Positions 9,156 to 18,904 of a stretch of 64,000 nucleotides of DNA are shown here, piece by piece (the first letter of the stretch is position 1; every line of letters starts with the position of its first letter). The position numbers were made by a program, and so were the translations under genes. The notes below the pieces were generated by a model. The model was not told the DNA's origin. It saw only the letters and a list, made by a program, of their open reading frames with translations, and ran no database searches. Source of the stretch: Caulobacter sp. 17J80-11 (lineage in GTDB: Bacteria > Pseudomonadota > Alphaproteobacteria > Caulobacterales > Caulobacteraceae); NCBI RefSeq assembly GCF_014349105.1, contig NZ_JACSJI010000005.1, positions 124,001 through 188,000 of the forward strand. Reading direction: 5' to 3'.

Positions 9156-9619
9156 CCGAGGCGGCCGAGCCCCAGATCTACGTCGACGCGGACGCCTGCC
9201 CCGTAAAGGAGGAGGTGTACCGCGTCGCGCGCCGCTACGGCCTGGCGGTGCACGTGGTCTCGAACGCCTTCATGATGATCCCGCAGGGCGAGCCGCTGAT
9301 CCGCCGGGTGATCGTCGAGGAAGGCCCCGACGTCGCCGACGACTGGATCGCCGAGCGGGCCGGCCCGAAGGACGTCGTGATCACCAACGACATCCCGCTG
9401 GCCAGCCGCTGCCTGAAGTCAGGGGCCCAAGTGATCGGCGCCAAGGGCGATCCGTTCACGGCGGATTCCATCGGCTCGGCCCTGGCCGGCCGCGAGATCG
9501 GCGAGCACCTGCGCTCCATGGGGCTGAACACCAGCGGCCCGAAGCCGTTCGGCCAGGCTGACCGCTCGAAGTTCCTGCAGGCGCTGGACACCGCGGTGGT
9601 GAAGGCGCGGCGGCGATGA
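9152..9619 (+). CDS. YaiI/YqxD-like protein (DUF188), apparent CTG start
   Basis: A 155-residue protein of the DUF188 family, with motif [10 protein letters not shown] at the N-terminus, VVSNAF, and [14 protein letters not shown] in the centre. The conserved acidic residues resemble PIN-like nuclease folds, but no activity is established. No ATG, GTG or TTG lies in frame before the DADACP motif except far inside gcdH. The CTG at 9152 overlaps the gcdH stop as CTGA, and the usual 150-residue length then results. The first later candidate, a GTG at about 9214, would remove the conserved motif. Confidence 0.85.
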   Translation: MTEAAEPQIYVDADACPVKEEVYRVARRYGLAVHVVSNAFMMIPQGEPLIRRVIVEEGPDVADDWIAERAGPKDVVITNDIPLASRCLKSGAQVIGAKGDPFTADSIGSALAGREIGEHLRSMGLNTSGPKPFGQADRSKFLQALDTAVVKARRR

Positions 9620-10035
9620 TCGAAGTCACCCCCAACCTGGCGCTCGACGAGGACGAGCTGGTTTTCAAGGCGGCCCGCGCCTCCGGCCCCGGGGGCCAGC
9701 ACGTCAACAAGACCTCGACCGCGATCGAGCTGCGCTTCGACGCGCGCAACTCGCCGTCCCTGCCCGAGGAGGTGAAGGAGCGGCTGACTCGTCTGGCCGG
9801 CAGCCGAATGACGCAGGACGGGGTGCTGGTGCTGTTCGCGCAAGGGTTCCGCAGCCAGGAGATGAACCGCCAGGACGTGATCGCCCGCCTGGTCGAGCTG
9901 GTCCGCCGGGCGACGGAGAAGCCAAAGCCGCGCAAGGCCACCAAGCCGACCTACGCCTCCAAGCTGAGGCGGCTGGAGGGCAAGGCCAAGCGTTCGGGCG
10001 TGAAGGCCGGGCGGGGCCGCCCGTCGATGGACTGA
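9616..10035 (+). CDS. arfB: Alternative ribosome-rescue factor, peptidyl-tRNA hydrolase ArfB
   Basis: A 139-residue release-factor-like protein with the catalytic GGQ at 26-28 (ASGPGGQHVNKTSTAIELRF) and a basic C-terminal tail (TEKPKPRKATKPTYASKLRRLEGK) that enters the empty mRNA channel of stalled ribosomes. It hydrolyses peptidyl-tRNA on non-stop ribosomes. The ATG overlaps the previous stop by 4 bases and the TGA overlaps the next ATG by 1 base, so the three genes are probably one transcript. Confidence 0.93.
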   Translation: MIEVTPNLALDEDELVFKAARASGPGGQHVNKTSTAIELRFDARNSPSLPEEVKERLTRLAGSRMTQDGVLVLFAQGFRSQEMNRQDVIARLVELVRRATEKPKPRKATKPTYASKLRRLEGKAKRSGVKAGRGRPSMD

Positions 10036-11471
10036 TGGGAACGCTCTACGCCGATTGCGCGAACGCGCCCGATCCGGCCCGCTGCCTGCTGGAGCGCGCC
10101 GCCCCGGCCGTCGACGGCCGCGAGGAGCTGCTGGAGACCGCGATCGTCGGGCTGGGCGCGCCTGAGCTGGCCCGCCTCGTCGAGCTTTCCGATGCGCGCG
10201 ACCGCGCCAGCGTGCTGCTGGCGGCGACGCTGGTCCGCGACCCCGACCCGCTGGCGGATGCGGCCGTGCGCGCCGCCATGGCGGCGGCCGGCGACGACGC
10301 CGAGGTGATCCGCGGCGCGATCAGCACCGTCGACCTGCGCACTGGCGGGCTGGCGCCGCGTCCGGCCGGCCTGCTCGCCGTACTCGCCGCGGCCGAGGCG
10401 CACGCCAGGGACGACGCCTGGGGACTGATCTGGCTCGGCGAGGCGGCGCTCAACCGCGGCTATCCGGAGGCGGGGCTGGCCCTGCTGCGGCGCGTGGCGG
10501 CGCGTGGCGACGCCGGCCCGGACGTCCGCGCTCACGCAGCCGAGCGGCTGCTGTGGCGGGGCGGGGTCGACGAGGCGCATCGGCTCATGCCGGCCGACGG
10601 CGACCTGCGCCTGGCGGCGAGGATCGCGGCGGCGCGGCTGGCCCGCGGCGCGGACCCGGCCGCGGTCGGGGCGGTCGTCCGCTGGCTGGAGCACGACCTC
10701 GCTCAGACCAGCGCCGCGCACGTGGTCTGGGCGGAAGAGCTGACCAAGTTCTTGCGGGTCCTGGCCGCCGCCGGCGCGGAGGCCGATGTCCGGTGCCTGG
10801 CCGAGCTGTACCTGGAGCGGTCCCGCGCGCCGCTGCCGCACGAGGGGCCGGAGACGCGCGGCGACTGGGCCGGGCTGGCGTCCGACGCCTTCCGTCTGGC
10901 CGGCGACTTCGACGCCGCCGACGCCGCTGCGCGCGAGGGCCTGCAATACCTCGAGCGGCTGGTCGCAAAGTGGACCCGCCGGATCGAGGCGGGCGACCCC
11001 GACGCCGAACATCACCTGCGCTTCCTGCGCGTCGCGCCGGCGCGGGCTCTGTATCGGGCCGGGCGGGTGGACGAGGCGCTCGCGACCGGGCGCATCCGGG
11101 CCATGGACCGCTGGCGCGACGCGACCGAGACGGGGGTGGAGACGCCCGACATCGGGTGGGTGATCGCCGAACGCGACCTGGCCGGCCTGGACGAGATCAA
11201 GCACAGGCTGATCGAGGCCGGGGACCGCGCCGGCGCGGGCGAGCTCTACGAGGCGCTCACCGCCGCGCGCGACGGCTTCGACGAGCCCGAGGTGTTTCGC
11301 GAGCGGGAGCTGGGCCTGTTCGCCGCCGCCGCCGGCCGCGGCGTGGCCATGCGCGCCCACTTCGCCCGCGCCGCCGCGGCCCTCGACTCCGAAACCGACC
11401 CCGAGGCGGCGGCGCTCGCCGCCCTGCAGTTGGCCTGCGACTGGCGCCGCGGCGAGGTGCTGGTGGGTTAG
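10035..11471 (+). CDS. Uncharacterised alpha-helical repeat (TPR-like) protein
   Basis: A 478-residue protein, Ala/Arg-rich and almost wholly helical, with repeated helix pairs of TPR character (for example [20 protein letters not shown], then [13 protein letters not shown]). No signal peptide, membrane helix or catalytic motif is visible. It is translationally coupled to arfB (TGATG) and ends 4 bases into bioB on the other strand. It may be a scaffold, but nothing ties it to a process. Confidence 0.72.
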   Translation: MGTLYADCANAPDPARCLLERAAPAVDGREELLETAIVGLGAPELARLVELSDARDRASVLLAATLVRDPDPLADAAVRAAMAAAGDDAEVIRGAISTVDLRTGGLAPRPAGLLAVLAAAEAHARDDAWGLIWLGEAALNRGYPEAGLALLRRVAARGDAGPDVRAHAAERLLWRGGVDEAHRLMPADGDLRLAARIAAARLARGADPAAVGAVVRWLEHDLAQTSAAHVVWAEELTKFLRVLAAAGAEADVRCLAELYLERSRAPLPHEGPETRGDWAGLASDAFRLAGDFDAADAAAREGLQYLERLVAKWTRRIEAGDPDAEHHLRFLRVAPARALYRAGRVDEALATGRIRAMDRWRDATETGVETPDIGWVIAERDLAGLDEIKHRLIEAGDRAGAGELYEALTAARDGFDEPEVFRERELGLFAAAAGRGVAMRAHFARAAAALDSETDPEAAALAALQLACDWRRGEVLVG

Positions 11472-12463
11472 GCCGCCGCTTCCGCCTTCGCCCCCATCGG
11501 GCGCAGGCCGAGGTCGGCGAACAGCCGGCTGTCCTCGTCCATCTCCGGCAGCGGGGTGGTCAGCAGCTTGCCGCCGACGAAGATCGAATTGGCCCCGGCC
11601 AGGAAGCACAGGGCCTGCAGCTCGCGGCTCATGCCCTCGCGGCCAGCCGACAGGCGCACCATGGCCTTCGGGCAGACCAGGCGGGCGACCGCCACCGTGC
11701 GCACGAACTCGATCGGGTCGATCTCGCCCTCGCGCTTGGCCTTGGCGCCGAGCGGGGTGTTGGCGATCGGCACCAGGGCGTTGACCGGCAGGCTGTCCGG
11801 ATGGGCCGGCAGGGTGGCCAGCGAGTGCAGCAGGCCGGCGCGGTCGCGGCGCTTCTCGCCCATCCCAACGATGCCGCCGCAGCAGGTCGACATGCCGGCC
11901 TCGCGCACCGCCGACAGGGTGTCCAGCCGGTCCTGGTAGGTGCGGGTGGTGACGACCTCGGCGTAGTACTCCGGCCCGGTGTCCAGGTTGTGGTTGTAGT
12001 AGTCGAGGCCGGCCGCCTTCAGGGCCTTGGCCTGGTCGGGCGTGCACATGCCCAGCGTCGCGCAGGTCTCCATGCCCAGCGCCTTCACGCCGGAGATCAT
12101 GGCTTCCAGCTTGGGAAGGTCGCGGTCCTTCACCTCGCGCCAGGCCGCGCCCATGCAGAAGCGCTGGGCCCCGCCCTCGCGGGCGCGCTTCGCCTCGGCG
12201 ATCACCGCGTCGGGCTCCATCAGCTTGGTCGCCTTCAGGCCGGTGTCGAACGAAGCCGACTGGCTGCAGTAGCCGCAGTTCTCGGCGCAGCCGCCGGTCT
12301 TCACCGACAGCAGCTGCGACAGCTGCACCTCGTTCGGGTCGAACCAGCGCCGGTGCACGCTCGCCGCCTGGAACACCAGCTCCATGAACGGCAGGTCGAA
12401 CAGCGCCTCCACCTCGGCGAGCGTCCAGTCGTGGCGGGGCAGGGCGGCGTCGCGGGCGGTCAT
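11468..12463 (-). CDS. bioB: Biotin synthase
   Basis: A 331-residue radical SAM enzyme that inserts sulfur into dethiobiotin. The cluster motif is C59-x3-C63-x2-C66 ([12 protein letters not shown]). Further family motifs are [29 protein letters not shown], and [17 protein letters not shown] with the Arg/Asn residues of the 2Fe-2S site region. The other bio genes are absent from the window. The 100-base upstream gap shows no clear BioR-type operator. Confidence 0.96.
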   Translation of the reverse strand: MTARDAALPRHDWTLAEVEALFDLPFMELVFQAASVHRRWFDPNEVQLSQLLSVKTGGCAENCGYCSQSASFDTGLKATKLMEPDAVIAEAKRAREGGAQRFCMGAAWREVKDRDLPKLEAMISGVKALGMETCATLGMCTPDQAKALKAAGLDYYNHNLDTGPEYYAEVVTTRTYQDRLDTLSAVREAGMSTCCGGIVGMGEKRRDRAGLLHSLATLPAHPDSLPVNALVPIANTPLGAKAKREGEIDPIEFVRTVAVARLVCPKAMVRLSAGREGMSRELQALCFLAGANSIFVGGKLLTTPLPEMDEDSRLFADLGLRPMGAKAEAAA

Positions 12464-12564
12464 CGGCTAAGCTCCTCGGCGCAGGCTCTCCAACTGTTAA
12501 GCTGACACACCTGCGTTCGGGCGCTTTGATGGCCGCCGAGGCTCCGCGACACAAGGGGGAAGCA

Positions 12565-14280
12565 ATGTTCGCGTCGTTCCGCATCGGCCTGCTGGCGGCG
12601 GCCGCCCTCACCACCAGCGCGGCGGCCCGGCCCTCCGAGCCCGATCCGGTGCGTTACCGGGTTACGCCGGTGATGCAGGGCCCGGATCTGCAGGCCCTGG
12701 AGATCGAAATCCGGTTTCGCGGCGACGCAGACGGCGAGACGCGCCTGGAACTGCCGAACGCGTGGGGTGGCGAGACTGAGTTGTGGCGCCGCCTGTCGGG
12801 CCTCACCGTCGCGGGCGCGAGCGTGGCGGAAGACGGCCCCGAGGCCCGGATCCTGAAGCATCGGCCGGGTGCGCCGCTGACCGTGCGCTACCGCGTGTCC
12901 TCCGGCGCCGCCGCGGATCCCCGCGCCCCCTACCGGCCGGTCGTCAGCCCAGGCTGGTTCAGCGTCCTGGGCGAGACAGTGTTCGCCTTGCCCGCCGACA
13001 GCGCCGGCCGGCCCGCCAGCTTCACCTGGGGGAGTGTGCCGCGCGGCTGGACCGCGGCGTCCGACGCCGAACACGGCGCCATGGGGCGGCCGCTGTCCGT
13101 CGGCGACGTGGTGGAGAGCGTGTCGCTCGGCGGCGCCGACGTCACGGTGCAGGAGCGGGACATCCCCGGAGGGCGCCTGCGGGTGGCGGCGCGGGGAAGA
13201 CGGCCGTTCACCGACGCGGAGCTCGCCGACCTGGCCGCACAGATCATCGGCGCGGACCGGAGTTTCTGGAACGACACGGCCGAGCCCTTCTTCGTGGCGA
13301 TGACGCCGCTGGAGGATGCGCCGGCGGCCAGCGTCTACCGCGGCACCGGGCGCGCCGACGGCTTCGCGCTGTACGGAACCGCCAACGTCGATCTCGCCGC
13401 CTACCGGTATCTGCTGGCTCACGAGCACAGCCACACCTGGGTGCCACGGGCGCTGGGGCGCATGCCGGAGGGCGCGCAGGAGGCGTCCGGCTACTGGTTC
13501 AGCGAGGGCTTCACCGACTTCCAGGCCTACCGGAGCCTGCTGCGGTCGGGCGTGTGGTCGCCGGAGGAGTTTGTGGCGCGTCTGAACGAGACGCTCGGCG
13601 CCTATGCGGCGTCACCGGCGCGCACGGCGCCGAACGCGCGTGTCGTGGCCGACTTCTGGACCGACTATGCGGTGGAGAAACTCCCTTACCAACGGGGCAT
13701 GCTCCTGGCCTGGACCTGGGACCGGCGGTTGCGGGAGGCCACCGGCGGGCGCCTCGACCTGGACGACGTGCTTCTGCGCATGCGCGACGGCGTGCGCGCC
13801 GACAGCGCGGACGCCACGCTCGCGTCCGATCGGTTTTTCGCGACCTACAGAGAGATGTCCGGGGTCGACCTTTCGGCCGATTATACGCGGTACGTCACCG
13901 ACGGTGCGGCGGTGTTGCTGCCGGCCGACCTGTTCGGGACCTGCGCCGAGATCCGCACCGAGACCTTTCCCGCCTTCGATCGCGGCTTTGACGCGGAGAA
14001 GACTGCGGCGGCCGGCAATGTGATCATCGGGCTCAGGACCGACAGTCCGGCCTACGCCGCAGGCCTGCGCGAGGGCATGAAGATCATCAAGCGTGAGGCC
14101 GGCCAGCCGGGCGACTCCCGGGTCGAGTACGTGCTGCGCGTGTCGGACGGCGCCGGCGAGCGGCTGATCCGCTTCCAGCCCGTGGGGCAGGGCGAGATCA
14201 CGCGCCAGACGGTCGTGCTGGCCCCGGGCCTCGGCGAGGCCGCCCGCGCGGCCTGCGCGCGGTCCATGTCGGGCGCCTGA
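12565..14280 (+). CDS. Secreted M61-like metallopeptidase, copy 1
   Basis: A 571-residue predicted exported protein. The signal peptide is about residues 1-22 (MFASFRIGLLAAAALTTSAA). The N-terminal half is beta-rich. A zinc motif HEHSH lies at 286-290, with the distal Glu at about 314 in FSEGFTDF. The C-terminus from about 470 looks PDZ-like (GLRTDSPAYAAGLREGMKII). This is the plan of M61 glycyl-aminopeptidase-like proteins. ATG 12565 is chosen because AAGGGGGA precedes it and the signal peptide begins there. It is a tandem paralogue of the next gene. Confidence 0.82.
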   Translation: MFASFRIGLLAAAALTTSAAARPSEPDPVRYRVTPVMQGPDLQALEIEIRFRGDADGETRLELPNAWGGETELWRRLSGLTVAGASVAEDGPEARILKHRPGAPLTVRYRVSSGAAADPRAPYRPVVSPGWFSVLGETVFALPADSAGRPASFTWGSVPRGWTAASDAEHGAMGRPLSVGDVVESVSLGGADVTVQERDIPGGRLRVAARGRRPFTDAELADLAAQIIGADRSFWNDTAEPFFVAMTPLEDAPAASVYRGTGRADGFALYGTANVDLAAYRYLLAHEHSHTWVPRALGRMPEGAQEASGYWFSEGFTDFQAYRSLLRSGVWSPEEFVARLNETLGAYAASPARTAPNARVVADFWTDYAVEKLPYQRGMLLAWTWDRRLREATGGRLDLDDVLLRMRDGVRADSADATLASDRFFATYREMSGVDLSADYTRYVTDGAAVLLPADLFGTCAEIRTETFPAFDRGFDAEKTAAAGNVIIGLRTDSPAYAAGLREGMKIIKREAGQPGDSRVEYVLRVSDGAGERLIRFQPVGQGEITRQTVVLAPGLGEAARAACARSMSGA

Positions 14281-14358
14281 AACCCAAGCCCTGCACGGGT
14301 TGTCGCAGCGGCGCCGCGTCACAGACCTTTGGAATACGATCGTCGGTATCGTCCCGGC

Positions 14359-16137
14359 ATGACGTTGTTCCGGGGGCGTTTCGACGCCAAGCGCATCCTT
14401 CTCGCCGCCGTCGGCGGCTTCGCCCTGACGGCGGGCTCGGCTCAGGCCGTTCCGCCGCAGCCGACCCATTACACGGTCACGCCCGAAACGGTGGACGGGA
14501 CCCTGCGCGACCTCGCCGTCGAGGTGAAGCTGCAGGGCGACGCCGACGGCGAGACCAAGATCGCCATGCCCAACGAGTGGTCCGGCGCGCACGAGCTGTA
14601 CAAGGCCGTGCACGACCTGCGGGCCGAGGGCGCGACCCTGTCCATGAACGGCCCGGCCGAGGTCGTGCTGCGCCACGCGCCCAACGCGCCGGTGACCCTG
14701 CGCTACCGCGTGGTGCAGGACTTCGCCGGCGACCCGGCGGTCAGCGCCGGCGGCCCGCCGTTCCGCGCCGTGACCCGGCCCAAGTGGTTCTCCAGCGTGG
14801 GCTGGACCCTGTTCGGCGAGGTGAAGGGGCGGGTCAACGACCCGGTCAGCTTCTCCTGGGGCGCGGCCCCGGCCGGCTGGGCCCAGGCGTCCGACCTCGA
14901 CCACGCCGCCCCGAACGGCCGGCGCATGATCGACCTGCTGGACAGCGTGCTGGTCGGCGGCGAGGGTCTGCAGGTGACCGAGCGCCAGGTGGCGGGCGGG
15001 CGCCTGCGTGTGGTCGTCCCGAGCGGCCAATGGCGCTTCACGGAAGCCAGCATGGCTGACCTGGCCGGCAAGATCGCGGAGGCCTCTTCGCAGTTCTGGG
15101 GCGACAAGGGCGAGGACTTCTTCGTCGCCCTGACCCCGCTGAACGCGCCGGGCGGCTCGACCGTGCAGTACGGCCTGGGCCTGGGCGACTCCTTCGCCCT
15201 GTGGGCCACGCCCAACGTCGAGCTGACGACGCTGAAGCACATCCTGGCGCACGAGCACCAGCACACCTGGTTCCCGGGTCGCTTCGGCGGCGTGCGCGGC
15301 GGCGCGGAAGAGCCGCTGGACTACTGGTTCAGCGAGGGCTTCACCGACTTCTACACCCTGCGCCTGCTGCTGCGGGCCGGCGTGTACAGCCCCGAAGAAT
15401 TCGTCACCGACTTCAACCGCATCCTGCGCAACTATTCGGCCTCGCCGGCCCTGGGCGCGACCAACGCCCAGATCGCCAAGGCCTACTGGACCGACCGGGC
15501 CATGGCCGACCAGCCCTACCAGCGCGGCCTGCTGCTGGCCGCGACCTGGGATCACCGGCTGCGTCAGGCGACCGGCGGCCAGAAGGGCCTGGACGACGTG
15601 GTGCGCGCCATGCGCGGCCGCGAGGGCGGCGCCATCGCCCGTCTGGAGGCGGCCTATCCGGCGCTCGGCGGCGGCTCGCTGATGAAGGACGTGGCCAACT
15701 ACGTCGACGCCGGCGGCCGGGTGCTGCTGCCGGCCGACCTGTTCGGCGACTGCGCCGAGGTTCGCACCATCCAGTCGCCGGTGTTCGACCGCGGCTTCGA
15801 CACCGCCAAGACCAGCGCCCGCTTCGGCGTGGTCGACGGCGTCGATCCGGCCGGCCCGGCCTACGCCGCGGGCCTGCGCAACGGCATGCGCATCCTCAAG
15901 CGCGAGGGCGGTCAGAACGGCGACTCGCGGGTGGACCTGATCTACCGGGTCAGCGACGCCCAGGGCGAGCGGGTGATCCGCTACAAGCCCGAGGGCCGCC
16001 AGACGATGACCCTGCAGGAGATCGTCCTGGCCCCGAACATGACGCCCGAGAAGCGGGCCGCCTGCGCCGCCTCCATGGCCGGCTATGTCGGCCCGGCCCT
16101 GCAGGGCGCGACCCGCACCACGCACGCCGGCGCTTAA
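14359..16137 (+). CDS. Secreted M61-like metallopeptidase, copy 2
   Basis: A 592-residue paralogue of the upstream gene with the same plan: signal peptide (MTLFRGRFDAKRILLAAVGG, cleavage after AQA), zinc motif HEHQH at 298-302, Glu at about 326 in FSEGFTDF, and PDZ-like C-terminus (VDPAGPAYAAGLRNGMRIL). The two share long blocks such as QGDADGETKI/RGDADGETRL and VLLPADLFG.CAE.RT. The start is uncertain: ATG 14359 has no clear ribosome binding site, and a TTG at 14329 is in frame. Both copies keep all zinc ligands, so both may be active. Confidence 0.82.
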   Translation: MTLFRGRFDAKRILLAAVGGFALTAGSAQAVPPQPTHYTVTPETVDGTLRDLAVEVKLQGDADGETKIAMPNEWSGAHELYKAVHDLRAEGATLSMNGPAEVVLRHAPNAPVTLRYRVVQDFAGDPAVSAGGPPFRAVTRPKWFSSVGWTLFGEVKGRVNDPVSFSWGAAPAGWAQASDLDHAAPNGRRMIDLLDSVLVGGEGLQVTERQVAGGRLRVVVPSGQWRFTEASMADLAGKIAEASSQFWGDKGEDFFVALTPLNAPGGSTVQYGLGLGDSFALWATPNVELTTLKHILAHEHQHTWFPGRFGGVRGGAEEPLDYWFSEGFTDFYTLRLLLRAGVYSPEEFVTDFNRILRNYSASPALGATNAQIAKAYWTDRAMADQPYQRGLLLAATWDHRLRQATGGQKGLDDVVRAMRGREGGAIARLEAAYPALGGGSLMKDVANYVDAGGRVLLPADLFGDCAEVRTIQSPVFDRGFDTAKTSARFGVVDGVDPAGPAYAAGLRNGMRILKREGGQNGDSRVDLIYRVSDAQGERVIRYKPEGRQTMTLQEIVLAPNMTPEKRAACAASMAGYVGPALQGATRTTHAGA

Positions 16138-16155
16138 GGCGAGCGCTGAACGAAC

Positions 16156-16188
16156 GAAGGCCCTCTCCGCCCGGCGGGGAGGGCCTTC
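16156..16188 (+). terminator. Hairpin after the M61 pair
   Basis: A 15-bp stem (GAAGGCCCTCTCCGC pairing with GCGGGGAGGGCCTTC, one G-U wobble) closed by a 3-base CCG loop. It begins 18 bases after the M61 stop and lies before the MFS gene. No T-run follows, so it may be a weak terminator or an mRNA-stabilising hairpin. Confidence 0.65.
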
Positions 16189-16230
16189 GCACGTCTGCAA
16201 CCCGCGTCGGCCCCGGACGCTTGATGGCGG

Positions 16231-17778
16231 ATGTACGGCCCCAGCCGCCCGCCCTGCGATCGCGGCGTCGTCCAGGCGGCGCCCCCGCCGTCCCCGGCGG
16301 AAGCGGCCCTGTCGCCGGGGCGCAAGCGGCTGGTGCTGGGCGCCTCCGTGCTGGGCTCCAGCCTGGCCTTCATCGACAGCTCGGTGGTGGGCGTGGCCCT
16401 GCCGCAGATCCAGCGCGACCTCGCCGCCGGCGCCGCGGGGGCGCAGTGGATCGTCAACGCCTACCTGCTGGTGCTGGGCGCCTTCGTGCTGATCGGCGGC
16501 GCGGCTGGCGACCGGTTCGGCCGCCGACGCGTGTTCCTGATCGGCATCGGGATCTTCGCCGTGGCCTCGGCCGCCTGCGGCCTGGCCCCGAGCTCAGGCC
16601 TGCTGATCGCCGCGCGCGCATTGCAGGGCTTCGGGGCGGCCCTGCTCACCCCGGCGAGCCTGGCCCTGCTGGGCGCGGCCTTTCCGGAGAACGAGCGGGG
16701 CCGGGCGTTCGGGGCCTGGGCCGGGTTCGCTTCGCTGACTTCGGCGCTGGGCCCGCCGCTGGGCGGCTGGCTGACCGACGCGATCTCGTGGCGGGCGGTG
16801 TTCCTGATCAACCTGCCGGTCGCCGCGGTCGCGGTCCTGCTGACCCTGCGCTTCGTACCGGAGAGCCGCGACCCGGAGGCCGGGCGGCTGGACCTGCTGG
16901 GCGCGGGCCTGGCGGCCGGCGGTCTGGGCGCGCTGACCTGGGGCCTGACGGCCGCGCCCGACCGGGGCTTCGGCGATCCCGTGGTGCGGGCGGCCCTGGC
17001 CGGGGGCGTGCTGCTGTTCGCCGGCTTTCTGTTGGCCGAGGCGCGCGAGCGCCAGCCGATGATGCCGCTGGCGCTCTACCGCTCGCGCGCCTTCTCGGCG
17101 ACCAACCTTCTGACCCTGCTGCTCTACTTCGCGCTCGGCGGGGCGATGTTCTTCCTGCCCTACGACCTGATCAGAAGCTCCGGCTACAGCGCCACCCAGG
17201 CCGGCGCGGCCCTGCTGCCGTTCTCGGCGGTGATGGGGGTGTTCTCGCCCCTGGCCGGGCGGCTGGGCGACCGCATCGGGCCCAGGCTACAGCTGACCGT
17301 CGGGCCGATCGTGGCCGGCGTCGGCCTTGTGTTGATCGGCCTGGTCGAGCCCGGCGCGCCCTACCTGACCCGCCTGCTGCCCGCCCTGCTGGTGATGGCG
17401 GTGGGCGTGACCACGGCGGTCGCGCCGCTGACCGCCACGGTCATGGGGGCGGTCGAGCCGCGCCACGCCGGCCTGGCTTCAGGCGTCAACAACGCCGTGG
17501 CCCGGGTCGCGGGCCTGCTGGCCGTGGCCGTGCTGGGCATCGTCCTGTCGGTCAGCTTCACGCGTGCGGTCGCAGCCCGCGGGGGCGATCCCGCGAAGGC
17601 GCGCGCCGAGCTGTCGGCGGTGATGGCCGGTCAGGCGCAGGGCGCGTCAGGCTCGATGGACGAGTTCCATGTCGCCATCCGCACGGTGATGTTCGTCGCC
17701 GGCGGCTGCGCGGCGGCCGGCGGGCTGGTCGCCTTCGTCGCGCTGGCCGGCGTGCGACCGCGTCAGAGCGCGGCGTAG
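16231..17778 (+). CDS. MFS efflux transporter, DHA2 (EmrB/QacA) family
   Basis: A 515-residue membrane transporter with about 14 helices, typical of drug:proton antiporters. Motifs: SLAFIDSSVVGVALP in helix 1, GDRFGRRRVF between helices 2 and 3, and LGPPLGGWLTD in helix 5 (motif C region). Substrate unknown. No linked EmrA-like periplasmic adaptor or regulator is visible. The start is not firm; ATG 16231 gives an atypical soluble leader of about 25 residues. The last 16 bases overlap the convergent hydrolase gene. Confidence 0.88.
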   Translation: MYGPSRPPCDRGVVQAAPPPSPAEAALSPGRKRLVLGASVLGSSLAFIDSSVVGVALPQIQRDLAAGAAGAQWIVNAYLLVLGAFVLIGGAAGDRFGRRRVFLIGIGIFAVASAACGLAPSSGLLIAARALQGFGAALLTPASLALLGAAFPENERGRAFGAWAGFASLTSALGPPLGGWLTDAISWRAVFLINLPVAAVAVLLTLRFVPESRDPEAGRLDLLGAGLAAGGLGALTWGLTAAPDRGFGDPVVRAALAGGVLLFAGFLLAEARERQPMMPLALYRSRAFSATNLLTLLLYFALGGAMFFLPYDLIRSSGYSATQAGAALLPFSAVMGVFSPLAGRLGDRIGPRLQLTVGPIVAGVGLVLIGLVEPGAPYLTRLLPALLVMAVGVTTAVAPLTATVMGAVEPRHAGLASGVNNAVARVAGLLAVAVLGIVLSVSFTRAVAARGGDPAKARAELSAVMAGQAQGASGSMDEFHVAIRTVMFVAGGCAAAGGLVAFVALAGVRPRQSAA

Positions 17779-18887
17779 AAGGCGTCGATCAGGCGCACGG
17801 CGCGCGGGTCGCCGATCAGGTGCGGGGACTGCTTGTTCATGACGTAGCCGGCCGACACCCGCGTCTCCGGATCGGCGAAGGCGCAGCTGCCGCCCCAGCC
17901 GGAGTGGCCGACGCTCAGCTCGCCCGGACCGTAGATCTTGATGGCCTTGTTGCGCAGGAAGCCGGCCGCCCAGGACAGCTTGTAGGGCAGCACCTTGTCC
18001 TGTCCGAAGATGCGTTCCTTGATGGCGTGGGCCAGGGTCGCGGGCGACAGCACCTGGCGGCCGTCGATCCGGCCGCCGTTGGCGATCACGCTCATGAAGC
18101 GGGCCAGGGCCGGGGCCGTGGCGTGCCCGTTGGCCGAGGGGATCTCGATCTTGCGCCACTCGGCCGTGCCCTTGCCGCCCGGCGAAGAGCCCTTGTCGAG
18201 GAAGGCCGCCTTCTTGATCGGGTCCAGCTCGCCGAGGTTCGGCGCGGCCGGCGGCTTTTGCATGTCGGCGGCGCGGGCGTGCTCGCTCTCCGGCAGGCCG
18301 ATCCACAGATCCAGGCCGCAGGGGACGGCGAAGTCTTCGCGGAGCGCCTGGCCGACGCTGCGCCCGTCCGCCCGGCGGAAGATCTCGCCGGCCAGATAGC
18401 CGACCGTCACCGGGTGGTAGCCCGAGGCCGTGCCCGGCTCCCACATCGGGGCCTGGGCGCACAGCTCGCGCAGCACCGCCTCGCGGTCGAACCAGATGGA
18501 GGGATCCTGCTCGCGGGTGAAGCCCGGCAGGCCGGCCTGGTGCGAGAGCACCTGGGCGACGGTCAGCCGGTCCTTGCCCGCCTGACCGAACTCCGGCCAC
18601 AGCTCGGCGACGCGCTGCTCGTAGTCGAGCTTACCCTGCTCCACCAGGGCGGCGATCATCAGGGCGGTGACCGCCTTGGTGGTCGAGAACACCGGGGTCA
18701 GGGTGTCGGGCCCGAACGCCTTCGTCTTCGGCCGGTCCGCGTAGCCGCCCCAGAGGTCGATCACGACCTGGCCGTCGATGGCCACGGCGAAACGGGCGCC
18801 GAGCTCGGCGCCCTCGGCGAAGTTGGCGGCGAAGGCGTCCTTCACCCGCGCGAAGCGGTCCGGACAGGTCCCGTGGATTTCGGTCAT
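17763..18887 (-). CDS. Beta-lactamase-fold serine hydrolase (EstB-like esterase)
   Basis: A 374-residue class C beta-lactamase-fold protein without signal peptide. The nucleophile motif SxxK is STTK (near residue 69), a Tyr motif falls in the ASGYHPVT region, and the GHSGWGG segment stands in for the KTG box. Cytosolic members are usually esterases rather than antibiotic-degrading enzymes, so resistance should not be assumed. It lies 17 bases downstream of the pyridoxal kinase gene on the same strand, probably as one transcript. Confidence 0.85.
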   Translation of the reverse strand: MTEIHGTCPDRFARVKDAFAANFAEGAELGARFAVAIDGQVVIDLWGGYADRPKTKAFGPDTLTPVFSTTKAVTALMIAALVEQGKLDYEQRVAELWPEFGQAGKDRLTVAQVLSHQAGLPGFTREQDPSIWFDREAVLRELCAQAPMWEPGTASGYHPVTVGYLAGEIFRRADGRSVGQALREDFAVPCGLDLWIGLPESEHARAADMQKPPAAPNLGELDPIKKAAFLDKGSSPGGKGTAEWRKIEIPSANGHATAPALARFMSVIANGGRIDGRQVLSPATLAHAIKERIFGQDKVLPYKLSWAAGFLRNKAIKIYGPGELSVGHSGWGGSCAFADPETRVSAGYVMNKQSPHLIGDPRAVRLIDAFYAAL

Positions 18888-18904
18888 GGGGGAGGGGCCC
18901 GACT

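Noticed and set aside
12464-12564. A BioR or BirA operator upstream of bioB.
   Set aside because: No TTAT-x2-ATAA-like palindrome is present in the gap.
17763-18887. Annotation of the beta-lactamase-fold protein as antibiotic resistance.
   Set aside because: No signal peptide and no typical KTG box; cytosolic members are esterases.
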